From Flavobacterium sp. N3904 (GTDB taxonomy: Bacteria; Bacteroidota; Bacteroidia; Flavobacteriales; Flavobacteriaceae), in contig NZ_CP110009.1 in the NCBI RefSeq assembly GCF_025947305.1, positions 930,001 through 994,000 of the forward strand: DNA of 64,000 nt. Reading direction: 5' to 3'. Below, piece after piece: positions 1 to 7,728 of the stretch; positions within the stretch are counted from its first letter, which is position 1, and every line of letters begins with the position of its first letter. The notes below the pieces were generated by a model. It was not told where the DNA came from. It saw nothing but the letters and a program-made list of their open reading frames with translations, and made no database searches. A program made the translations under genes and the position numbers.

Positions 1-64
1 ATGAATTTAAAAGAACGACAAATAAAATAAAAGCAATGGTTTTAAAAAAAGAATTTTTAAGCAT
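1..64 (-). CDS. N-terminus of a probable lipoprotein (runs off the window)
   Basis: The minus strand opens with ATG at 62-64 and reads MLKNSFFKTIAFILFVVLLNS up to the window edge, a classic signal peptide: short basic start followed by a hydrophobic core. The next codon begins with T, so a lipobox Cys is possible but not visible. It starts 22 bases beyond the stop codon of the GT5-like gene and is on the same strand, so it is probably the next gene of that transcript. Only 21 residues are present and the family cannot be named from them. Confidence 0.6.
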   Translation of the reverse strand, partial: MLKNSFFKTIAFILFVVLLNS

Positions 65-85
65 ATTTATTCGTAAAAGATTGAT

Positions 86-892
86 TTATAACAACATATT
101 TTTATAGAATTCGGTATAAGCCACACCAAATCCATCTCTGGGCACCAAAGGTAAAAAAGGTTTACCTGAAGATTCTATAAATTTTGTTAAACTTGGAGAT
201 AGTCCATCAGACGCAATAATAACAGCATCGGAATTTAAAATTGTTGTTTTTAATATGTTTTCATAATCTGGAGATTCAAGATCTGCAATAGCTTCTGCTG
301 GAATCCCGTCAAATTTCACTTTATTGATCATTTCAATATCCAAAGTTCCATCGAAAGATTGGCTGTAAACAGAGGTGACAATTTTAGTGTCTGAAAATAA
401 AGCCTCGTTTTTATAAAAATGTTTCATATAAACCGGTAACATTGCAGCCATCCATCCATGAACATGTATAATATCTGGAACCCAATTCAATTTTTTCACT
501 GTTTCTACAACACCTTTAGCAAAGAAAATAGCTCTCTCGTCATTATCTGGATACATTACCCCCTCTTCATCAGCAAAAGTTGCTTTTCTCTTGAAATATT
601 CATCATTATCAATAAAATATACTTGTATTCTTTCTTTGGGAATAGAAGCGACTTTTATAATTAACGGCATATCCAAATCGTTTACAACCAAATTCATTCC
701 TGAAAGTCGAATTACTTCGTGCAATTGGTGTCTTCTCTCGTTAATATTTCCGTATCTTGGCATAAAAATACGAATTTGTCCACCTTGATCATTAATCATT
801 TTTGGTACGTCATAAGACATTAATGAAACCTCATTTTCAGCTAGATAAGGCACAACTTCAGATGATACGTATAATATCCTCTTATCTTTCAT
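86..892 (-). CDS. Short glycogen/starch synthase-like (GT5 N-terminal domain) protein
   Basis: The 268-residue product begins with the GT5 hallmark ILYVSSEVVPY and has the later IIHVHGWMAAMLPVYMK segment, both seen in the N-terminal Rossmann domain of glycogen synthase (GlgA). Full-length GlgA is roughly 480 residues; the C-terminal nucleotide-sugar domain is absent here, and the ADP-glucose-binding KTGGL motif that normally follows the first strand is replaced by ENEVSL. It therefore looks like a stand-alone acceptor-side domain that is unlikely to make glycogen by itself. It diverges from panC and has a TAnnTTTG box at 931-938 on its own strand. Family membership is clear; enzymatic role is uncertain. 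Confidence 0.85.
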   Translation of the reverse strand: MKDKRILYVSSEVVPYLAENEVSLMSYDVPKMINDQGGQIRIFMPRYGNINERRHQLHEVIRLSGMNLVVNDLDMPLIIKVASIPKERIQVYFIDNDEYFKRKATFADEEGVMYPDNDERAIFFAKGVVETVKKLNWVPDIIHVHGWMAAMLPVYMKHFYKNEALFSDTKIVTSVYSQSFDGTLDIEMINKVKFDGIPAEAIADLESPDYENILKTTILNSDAVIIASDGLSPSLTKFIESSGKPFLPLVPRDGFGVAYTEFYKNMLL

Positions 893-930
893 AGTATAAA
901 TTGATTAATTAATTGGCAATAAAAACCACG

Positions 931-938
931 CAAAATTA
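931..938 (-). promoter_or_regulatory. Promoter -7 box of the GT5-like gene
   Basis: On the minus strand this reads TAATTTTG, an exact match to the Bacteroidota -7 consensus TAnnTTTG, about 40 bases before the ATG at 892. No good -33 TTG at standard spacing was identified. Confidence 0.55.
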
Positions 939-969
939 CAAAATTTTATGCAGTTATGGACTAAAATAT

Positions 970-977
970 TATGTTTG
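970..977 (+). promoter_or_regulatory. Promoter -7 box of panC
   Basis: TATGTTTG matches TAnnTTTG exactly. It contains the ATG at 971, so transcription would begin after that codon; this favours the in-frame ATG at 1001 as the real panC start. Confidence 0.6.
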
Positions 978-1000
978 CACCTAATTTAAACAAAAACACC

Positions 1001-1849
1001 ATGCATCTATTCCATGGAAAAGTAGCTTTGATGGACTATTTATCATCAATTAAGACTACAAATTCTACTATAGGATTTGTCCCAACCATGGGTGCGTTGC
1101 ACAAAGGACATCAGTCGCTAATGCAACAATCTATTAAAGAAAATGACATTACAGTTGTCAGCATCTTTGTAAATCCTACCCAATTTAACAATCCTGAAGA
1201 CTTAGCAAAATACCCGAGAACCTTAGACGAAGACTTGAAAAAAATAGACACTATAAATTCGGGAATTATCGTTTACGCCCCAACAGTTGATGACATATAT
1301 GAAGGAAAAACCTTGTCTCAGTCTTTTGATTTCGATGGATTGGAAAATAAAATGGAAGGCAAGTTCAGACCAGGCCATTTTGATGGGGTTGGAACAATAG
1401 TAAAACGTCTTTTTGAAATTGTAAATCCGACTAATGCTTACTTTGGTGAAAAAGATTTTCAGCAATTGCAGATTATTAAAAAAATGGTCGAAAAATGCAA
1501 AATGAAAGTAAACATAATTGGCTGCCCAATTTTTAGAGAATCCAACCATCTCGCGATGAGTTCTCGAAATGAACGCTTAACTTTGCAGGAAAGAAAAGAT
1601 GCCGCTGTTATTTATAATGTTCTCGAAGGAGCCAAATCTAAATTTAAAACCAGTAGCGCCAAAAAAATAAATCAATGGGTAAAAGAAGAATTTGAAAAAA
1701 ACAAACCTTTTACATTAGAATATTTTGAAATTGCAGATGAGGAAACTCTTTCAACTTGCATCAGAAAAAATAAAAACAAAAAATACCGCGCTTTTATTGC
1801 CGTACATATCAATACTATTCGGTTAATAGACACAATTTCATTAAATTAA
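1001..1849 (+). CDS. panC: Pantothenate synthetase
   Basis: Condenses pantoate and beta-alanine with ATP to make pantothenate in the cytoplasm. Visible signatures are FVPTMGALHKGH (ATP-binding HIGH-like motif), FVNPTQF, RPGHFDGVGTIV, FGEKDFQQL and SSRNERL, all in the standard order. The frame is open from an ATG at 971, but that codon lies inside a TAnnTTTG promoter box, so I choose MHLFHGK at 1001, which gives 282 residues, the usual length. panD follows after 11 bases, so the two make a pantothenate operon. Very sure of function. Confidence 0.95.
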   Translation: MHLFHGKVALMDYLSSIKTTNSTIGFVPTMGALHKGHQSLMQQSIKENDITVVSIFVNPTQFNNPEDLAKYPRTLDEDLKKIDTINSGIIVYAPTVDDIYEGKTLSQSFDFDGLENKMEGKFRPGHFDGVGTIVKRLFEIVNPTNAYFGEKDFQQLQIIKKMVEKCKMKVNIIGCPIFRESNHLAMSSRNERLTLQERKDAAVIYNVLEGAKSKFKTSSAKKINQWVKEEFEKNKPFTLEYFEIADEETLSTCIRKNKNKKYRAFIAVHINTIRLIDTISLN

Positions 1850-1860
1850 AATAAAACAAA

Positions 1861-2211
1861 ATGCACATTCAAGTAGTTAAATCAAAGATACATAGGGTAA
1901 AGGTTACTGGAGCCGATTTAAATTACATAGGCAGTATTACAATTGACGAAGCCTTATTGGAAGCCTCAAATATTATAGAAGGAGAAAAAGTATCGATAGT
2001 CAACATCAACAATGGAGAACGTTTTGATACTTATGCCATTGTTGGAGAAAAGAATTCCGGCATCATTACTTTAAACGGCCCTGCCGCGCGAAAGGTCCAA
2101 AAAGACGATATCATTATTATAATTTCATACGCAACACTAGAATTCGAGGAGGCCAAAAAATTCAAACCTTGGATTATTTTTCCAAATGAGAATGACAATT
2201 CACTCTCCTAA
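1861..2211 (+). CDS. panD: Aspartate 1-decarboxylase
   Basis: Makes beta-alanine from aspartate, the other substrate of the preceding pantothenate synthetase. The 116-residue proenzyme has the cleavage site Gly24-Ser25 in NYIGSITID; Ser25 becomes the pyruvoyl cofactor after self-processing. The conserved KSKIHR start and LNGPAARK segment are present. The two genes are consecutive and surely cotranscribed. Confidence 0.95.
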   Translation: MHIQVVKSKIHRVKVTGADLNYIGSITIDEALLEASNIIEGEKVSIVNINNGERFDTYAIVGEKNSGIITLNGPAARKVQKDDIIIIISYATLEFEEAKKFKPWIIFPNENDNSLS

Positions 2212-2310
2212 ACTTATAAAATAAAAACTGAATCGCCTCTGCTACTCAAAGCATTAAATTATTCATTATATTGCTTCTTTATTCTATTTTAATTAAATCA
2301 ACCCCAAATT

Positions 2311-3564
2311 ATGAAACAATTATTAATAGTAGTGTTAGGTTTGTTTTCAATATCATCCTTTTCTCAAATTAAAATTTTAAATTTTAATTCAGATAAGCTT
2401 CAAGAAAAAAGAGAAATTGTCATTTCGTTGCCGGCTTCTTATGAAAAAAATCCAACAAAGCGTTATCCTTTAATGATTTTATTGGATGGTGATTATCTAT
2501 TAAATCCCTTTTTAGGAACTGTAACATACGGAGCCTATTGGGATGATTTACCAGAAGTAATTATAGTTGCCATAAGTCAAAATAAACAAAACGAAAGAGC
2601 AACAGATTGTGGTTTAGATGAAGTAACGGGCATGCCTGATGGCAAAAGTGTAGATTTTTTTGACTTCATAGGCTTAGAACTTGTTCCTTTTATACAACAT
2701 GACTATAGAACTACCAATTTCAAAATAATAGCAGGTCATGATACAACTGCTGCATTTTTAAATTTTTACTTGTATAAAGGCGACCCGTTGTTTAATGCTT
2801 ATATCTCAATGAGTCCCGAATTGCCGGTAAACATGGAAAACGAATTGCCAAACATTTTATCGTCAATAAAGCAACCGATTTATTATTATCTATCAACTGC
2901 TGACGGTGATGTTAAAAACATGCAAGAAAGGATCAAAAAACTAGACAATAGCATCAGAGAGATTAAAAACCCTGATTTGAATTATAAATTTGAATATTTT
3001 AAAGAAACTTCACATTTCTCATTGGTATTGCATTCAATTCCTAGTGCTTTATATCAAATTTTTGGTGTTGCCCAACCCATTTCTACTTTAGAATATGATG
3101 AAAAAATCGTGACACTAAAAGAAGGATATGTAGATTACCTAACCAAAAAATACGATGTTATCGAAAATTCATTTGGGGTAAAAACACCAATCCGAATCAA
3201 TGATTTCAAAGCAATTGAAGCAGCAATACTTTACAATAAAGATTACAATGACCTAGATGCTTTAGCGATTCTTGCCGATAAAAATTACCCGAAAAGCATG
3301 CTTGGTGATTATGAATTGGCAACCATGTTTGAATATAAAGGTGACAATCCTAGAGCCGTACGCTATTATATGTCTGGATTTAATAAAGAAGAGATAGCCG
3401 ATCTTACCAAAGACATGATGTTTGCCAAAGCAGAAGAATTGAAAAAAACCTATGCTAAAAAACCAAAAATAAAAGGTAAAGTTGGTCAAGTTGAAACAAA
3501 AGAAGAAGTTATTGAAGAAACTCCCGCAACTGATACTCCTGTTACCGAAGAAAAAAAGCAATAA
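2311..3564 (+). CDS. Secreted alpha/beta-hydrolase (esterase-D-like) fold protein with altered nucleophile elbow
   Basis: A 417-residue protein with a signal peptide (residues 1-18, ending FSQ). Residues about 25-255 resemble the esterase-D/enterochelin-esterase-like fold: YPLMILLDGDY, VAISQNKQNERATD, and a final SHFSLV with the expected catalytic His (about 235). The nucleophile elbow, normally GHSxGG, reads GHDTT at 142-146, so the Ser is replaced by Asp. Residues about 290-375 look like a short helical (TPR-like) segment, and the tail is rich in Glu, Thr and Pro. It lies two bases upstream of radA. It may be a non-catalytic protein or an Asp-nucleophile hydrolase. Confidence 0.8.
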   Translation: MKQLLIVVLGLFSISSFSQIKILNFNSDKLQEKREIVISLPASYEKNPTKRYPLMILLDGDYLLNPFLGTVTYGAYWDDLPEVIIVAISQNKQNERATDCGLDEVTGMPDGKSVDFFDFIGLELVPFIQHDYRTTNFKIIAGHDTTAAFLNFYLYKGDPLFNAYISMSPELPVNMENELPNILSSIKQPIYYYLSTADGDVKNMQERIKKLDNSIREIKNPDLNYKFEYFKETSHFSLVLHSIPSALYQIFGVAQPISTLEYDEKIVTLKEGYVDYLTKKYDVIENSFGVKTPIRINDFKAIEAAILYNKDYNDLDALAILADKNYPKSMLGDYELATMFEYKGDNPRAVRYYMSGFNKEEIADLTKDMMFAKAEELKKTYAKKPKIKGKVGQVETKEEVIEETPATDTPVTEEKKQ

Positions 3565-3566
3565 TA

Positions 3567-4931
3567 ATGACCGCCAAAGTAAAAACAACTTTTTTTTGCC
3601 AGAATTGTGGCGCACAATATGCCAAATGGCAAGGACAGTGCAATTCCTGCAAAGAATGGAATACTATTGCTGAGGAAATTATACAAAAACAAGAAAAAGT
3701 AGCTTGGAAAAGCGAATCTTCAACCAACAGTAAAGCACCAAAACCTTTACGAATTAACGAGATTGACAGTGCCGAAGAAATCAGACTCGACACAACTGAT
3801 AACGAGTTGAACAGAGTTCTGGGTGGCGGGATTGTTCCTGGATCTTTGATTCTATTGGGCGGAGAACCAGGTATTGGAAAAAGCACACTTTTACTGCAAA
3901 TTTCTTTAAAATTACCCTATAAAACTTTATATGTTTCTGGAGAAGAAAGCCAGAAGCAAATCAAAATGCGTGCAGAACGCATTACTCCCAACGGAGATAA
4001 TTGCTACATTCTTACCGAAACCAAAACACAGAATATCTTCAAACAGATTGAAGCCATTCAGCCCGAAATTGTTATAATCGATTCGATTCAAACGCTACAT
4101 ACCGATTACATTGAATCAACGGCCGGAAGTATTTCTCAAATTCGGGAAACCACTGCTGAACTAATAAAATTTGCTAAAGAAACCAATATTCCAGTTATTT
4201 TAATTGGTCATATTACCAAAGATGGAACTATTGCCGGGCCAAAAATATTGGAACATATGGTCGATACCGTTTTGCAATTTGAAGGTGACCGAAATCATGT
4301 CTATCGTATTTTGCGTTCCTTGAAAAACCGTTTTGGATCAACTGCCGAAATTGGCATCTACGAAATGTTGGGTAGTGGCCTATGCGAAGTTTCCAATCCA
4401 TCAGAGATATTGATTTCGCACAAGGATGAAGAATTATCGGGTACGGCAATTGCCACAACCCTCGAAGGCATGCGCCCTTTGATGATTGAAATTCAATCGT
4501 TAGTAAGCACCGCAGTTTATGGAACTCCGCAACGAAGCACCACAGGCTACAACGCCAAGAGACTGAATATGATTTTGGCTGTATTAGAAAAAAGAGCAGG
4601 TTTCCGATTGGGAGCCAAAGACGTTTTCCTGAATGTAACGGGTGGAATTTCGGTGGACGATCCAGCTATAGATTTAGCCGTTGTGGCCGCCATTTTATCA
4701 TCAAATGAAGACATTCCAGTAAATAAGGATTTTTGTTTTGCTGGCGAAGTTGGTCTTTCAGGTGAAATTCGTCCTGTGAACCGTGTGGATCAACGCATTC
4801 AGGAAGCCGAAAAATTAGGATTTTCGACTATTTTTGTATCCAAATACAATAAAATTGCCCTAAAAAATACAGGTATAAAAATCCAATTGGTCGCCAAAAT
4901 TGAAGATGTTGCCAGCCAATTATTCGGCTAA
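3567..4931 (+). CDS. radA: DNA repair protein RadA
   Basis: Branch-migration ATPase that works with RecA in recombinational repair. The 454 residues show the N-terminal four-Cys zinc finger (CQNCGAQYAKWQGQCNSC), Walker A GEPGIGKST, the RadA-specific KNRFGS motif, and a C-terminal Lon-protease-like domain. Length and order are standard. It starts two bases after the esterase-like gene and is probably translated from the same message. Confidence 0.96.
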   Translation: MTAKVKTTFFCQNCGAQYAKWQGQCNSCKEWNTIAEEIIQKQEKVAWKSESSTNSKAPKPLRINEIDSAEEIRLDTTDNELNRVLGGGIVPGSLILLGGEPGIGKSTLLLQISLKLPYKTLYVSGEESQKQIKMRAERITPNGDNCYILTETKTQNIFKQIEAIQPEIVIIDSIQTLHTDYIESTAGSISQIRETTAELIKFAKETNIPVILIGHITKDGTIAGPKILEHMVDTVLQFEGDRNHVYRILRSLKNRFGSTAEIGIYEMLGSGLCEVSNPSEILISHKDEELSGTAIATTLEGMRPLMIEIQSLVSTAVYGTPQRSTTGYNAKRLNMILAVLEKRAGFRLGAKDVFLNVTGGISVDDPAIDLAVVAAILSSNEDIPVNKDFCFAGEVGLSGEIRPVNRVDQRIQEAEKLGFSTIFVSKYNKIALKNTGIKIQLVAKIEDVASQLFG

Positions 4932-4967
4932 AACAGTATAAAAAAGAATTCCTTTTCCATTTCAAAT

Positions 4968-6929
4968 ATGAGAACACACAAACAAAAGTTACTATTGGCA
5001 TCCAAAATACTTGGAATCGTTATTGCTCTGCTCATAATTGGTTTTCTGGTATTTCGAGATGAACTTTTGGATCAAGCCATTGCTAAAGTTTCAACCACTA
5101 TGAAACTGGAATACAATAGTGACTTTGCCATAAAAAACGCTTCTTTTGATGGTGTTTCCGGAATAGAATTGGACGAAATTACTTTGGCACCAAAAAATCT
5201 GGACACTATTTTTAAAATTCAAAAAATAAAAACCAGCGTCAATTTATGGCGATTGTTAATTGGCGATGTGCAACTCGGCACCTTAGAAATAAAAAATGGT
5301 TATGTACAATTGACCAAAAAAGGGAAAATCAAAAACTTTGGTGCTTTCCTAAAAAAAGACAAAAACGAACCAAAAACAAACAATAAAAGGGATTACGCCG
5401 AATTTGCTTATCGCATTATCTCCAAAGTCCTCAATCTGGTCCCAACGGACATGAATCTTGAAAATTTGGTTTTTAAACTAGATGATAATGGCAAAAAAGC
5501 AACGGTAAATATCAAAAAACTTTCTTTATTTGAAACCAAATTGGAATCGGCAATAGAAGTTCAAACCAATACTTTTGCCCAAAGATGGAGAATCAACGGA
5601 ATGGCAGATCCCAGAAACAAAAAGGGAGATTTACGTTTTTTTAATATTGACACAGGCGCTATAAAAGTGCCTTATTTTGATGAACGTTATAATCTAAAAG
5701 CCAGTTTTGACTCTATTCGATTTAATATTCAAAACATTGATATGAACGGTGGTGAATTGCACTTGGACGGTTACACTTCGATTACAAATCTAAAAATGAA
5801 CCACAAAAGAATTGCCAATAAAGACGTCATCATCAAAAATGCACGATTTGATTATCGTTTCTTATTGGGTTCCGATTTTATTTCTATCGACAGTAGTTCG
5901 ACAGTTCAATTCAACAAAATCAAACTACATCCTTACCTTTCCTATAACACCGAAGAAGATACTGTTTATAAACTAAAGGTTGCTATTCCAAAAATGAAAG
6001 CGCAAGATTTTATAACCTCGCTTCCCGATGGATTGTTCACCCATTTTCAAGGTATGGAAGCCACCGGAGATTTTGATTATAAATTGGATTTTATGTTCAA
6101 CAAAAATAGACCAAATACCATTGTTTTCAAAAGCAACATAACCAAACAAAATTTAAAAATAACCAAATACGGGAATATAGATTTAGCCAAATTAAATGGT
6201 GAGTTTACCTATCGAGCCATTGACAAAGGCGTACTTCAACGACCAGTTTTTGTGGGTGCCAGTAATCCGTATTATACACCTTTGGACCAAATATCACCTT
6301 ACTTGCAAAAATGTGTTTTAACTTCTGAAGACCCTTCTTTTATGTCACACCACGGCTTTATAAACGAAGCCTTCAAACAGTCGATTCTAAAAAATATTCG
6401 CACTAAAAAGTTCTCCCGTGGGGCGAGTACTATAAGCATGCAATTGGTGAAGAACGTATTTCTTACCCGAGAAAAAACGCTGTCGAGAAAACTAGAGGAA
6501 ATACTATTGGTATACATCATCGAAAACAATCACATCACGAGCAAGCAACGTATGCTCGAGGTGTATTTTAATATTATCGAATGGGGTCCAAACGTATATG
6601 GAATAGGTGAAGCTGCCGAATTCTACTTCCAGAAAAAACCAGCCGATTTGAACGTAAACGAATGTTTGTACTTGGCTACGATAATTCCAAAACCAAAGAA
6701 ATTCATGTGGCAATTTGATCAGGAAGGTTTACAAAAAGCCTATGCGACCAAACAGCAGACTTTCTTGAGAAATTTAATGTTTCGTCGTGGTTTGTTAGTC
6801 CCGGAAGACACTATTGGTTTGTCTAAATCTATCCTATTGACTGGCCGAGCTCATTCGTTATTGAACATCAAGGTTCAAGATACAACGGTAATTGATTCGA
6901 TGGCGGTGAAGGAAGAGTTTGATTTCTAA
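4968..6929 (+). CDS. AsmA-like / GT51 peptidoglycan transglycosylase
   Basis: A 653-residue membrane protein. One transmembrane helix lies at residues about 10-27. Residues about 30-430 look like the AsmA/TamB-type beta-rich repeat region (GTLEIKNGYVQL, GGELHLDGYTSI). The last 200 residues are a GT51 domain: SEDPSFMSHHGF with catalytic Glu454, RGASTISMQLVKN, KLEEILLVYIIE and the FNIIEWGPNVYGIG segment. GT51 enzymes polymerise lipid II glycan strands at the outer face of the inner membrane. There is no transpeptidase domain. The end is marked by a bidirectional terminator. Function of the C-terminus is clear; the role of the long N-terminus is inferred. Confidence 0.88.
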   Translation: MRTHKQKLLLASKILGIVIALLIIGFLVFRDELLDQAIAKVSTTMKLEYNSDFAIKNASFDGVSGIELDEITLAPKNLDTIFKIQKIKTSVNLWRLLIGDVQLGTLEIKNGYVQLTKKGKIKNFGAFLKKDKNEPKTNNKRDYAEFAYRIISKVLNLVPTDMNLENLVFKLDDNGKKATVNIKKLSLFETKLESAIEVQTNTFAQRWRINGMADPRNKKGDLRFFNIDTGAIKVPYFDERYNLKASFDSIRFNIQNIDMNGGELHLDGYTSITNLKMNHKRIANKDVIIKNARFDYRFLLGSDFISIDSSSTVQFNKIKLHPYLSYNTEEDTVYKLKVAIPKMKAQDFITSLPDGLFTHFQGMEATGDFDYKLDFMFNKNRPNTIVFKSNITKQNLKITKYGNIDLAKLNGEFTYRAIDKGVLQRPVFVGASNPYYTPLDQISPYLQKCVLTSEDPSFMSHHGFINEAFKQSILKNIRTKKFSRGASTISMQLVKNVFLTREKTLSRKLEEILLVYIIENNHITSKQRMLEVYFNIIEWGPNVYGIGEAAEFYFQKKPADLNVNECLYLATIIPKPKKFMWQFDQEGLQKAYATKQQTFLRNLMFRRGLLVPEDTIGLSKSILLTGRAHSLLNIKVQDTTVIDSMAVKEEFDF

Positions 6930-6937
6930 CTATTTAT

Positions 6938-6979
6938 TTAACCGCAAAGAACGCAAAGCTTAGCGCTCTTTGCGGTTAA
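6938..6979. terminator. Bidirectional terminator between convergent genes
   Basis: Arms 6938-6950 (TTAACCGCAAAGA) and 6967-6979 are perfect 13-bp complements around a 16-base loop. It separates the plus-strand transglycosylase gene from the minus-strand response-regulator gene, whose stop lies 3 bases away. Confidence 0.75.
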
Positions 6980-6981
6980 GT

Positions 6982-7728
6982 TTATTTAAAATTCCTCAAA
7001 AAATCCTCTTTGTAAGTCGGGGAAACTTCAATTTCAGTGGCATCGTTTAGGGTAATAATTCCACCCTTATTATACGATTTCACGCAATTCAAATTGATGA
7101 TATGTGATTTGTGAACGCGGATAAATGGCAAAGGCAAGATTTCTGAGAAATGTTTCAAAAAACGACAGACCATTTTCTTGCTTCCGTTATGGAGATACAA
7201 ATCGGTGAAATTACCGTTACCGCGAAGACGAACAATTTCTTCCATTTTAACAACTTCAAAACCTTCCAATGTTGGTAAAATTACCTGTTGTTTCTCGGGC
7301 TTTGTTTCCTTAAAATTTTCAACGATTATCTTGTTTCTGTTAAAGATTTCGTGATTCAGAATTTGATGATGCACTTTGTTTACTGCAACGATTAATTCTT
7401 CAATGCTAATGGGTTTCAACAAATAATAGGCCGCACTTTGATTTAACGCTTTCAAAGAATATTCCGAGAAAGCCGTTACAAAAATAGTCTCAAAATGCAA
7501 ATCTTTGCAGGCTTCCAGCACATCAAAAGCATTTCCAAAAGGCATTTCGACATCTAGAAAAACTAGTTGTGGCTGTAATTCATGCAACAGCGGAACGGCT
7601 TCTTTTATATTTTGGGCTTCGCCAATAACCTCAACTTGCGGGCAATATTTACTCAAATAATTTTTGAGCACTTCTCGTGCCGCCAATTCGTCTTCGACAA
7701 TGACGCTTTTTATCTTTTGAAAATTCAT
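6982..7728 (-). CDS. LytTR-family response regulator
   Basis: A 248-residue two-component regulator: receiver domain (residues 5-120) with the acidic pair in VIVEDE, phospho-acceptor Asp59 in VFLDVEMP and Lys105, followed by a LytTR DNA-binding domain (about 145-246; RLRGNGNFTDLYL, FIRVHKSHIINL). It is translated from a start that overlaps the kinase stop codon (ATGA), so it is cotranscribed and probably translationally coupled with the kinase upstream. Targets are unknown. Confidence 0.95.
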   Translation of the reverse strand: MNFQKIKSVIVEDELAAREVLKNYLSKYCPQVEVIGEAQNIKEAVPLLHELQPQLVFLDVEMPFGNAFDVLEACKDLHFETIFVTAFSEYSLKALNQSAAYYLLKPISIEELIVAVNKVHHQILNHEIFNRNKIIVENFKETKPEKQQVILPTLEGFEVVKMEEIVRLRGNGNFTDLYLHNGSKKMVCRFLKHFSEILPLPFIRVHKSHIINLNCVKSYNKGGIITLNDATEIEVSPTYKEDFLRNFK

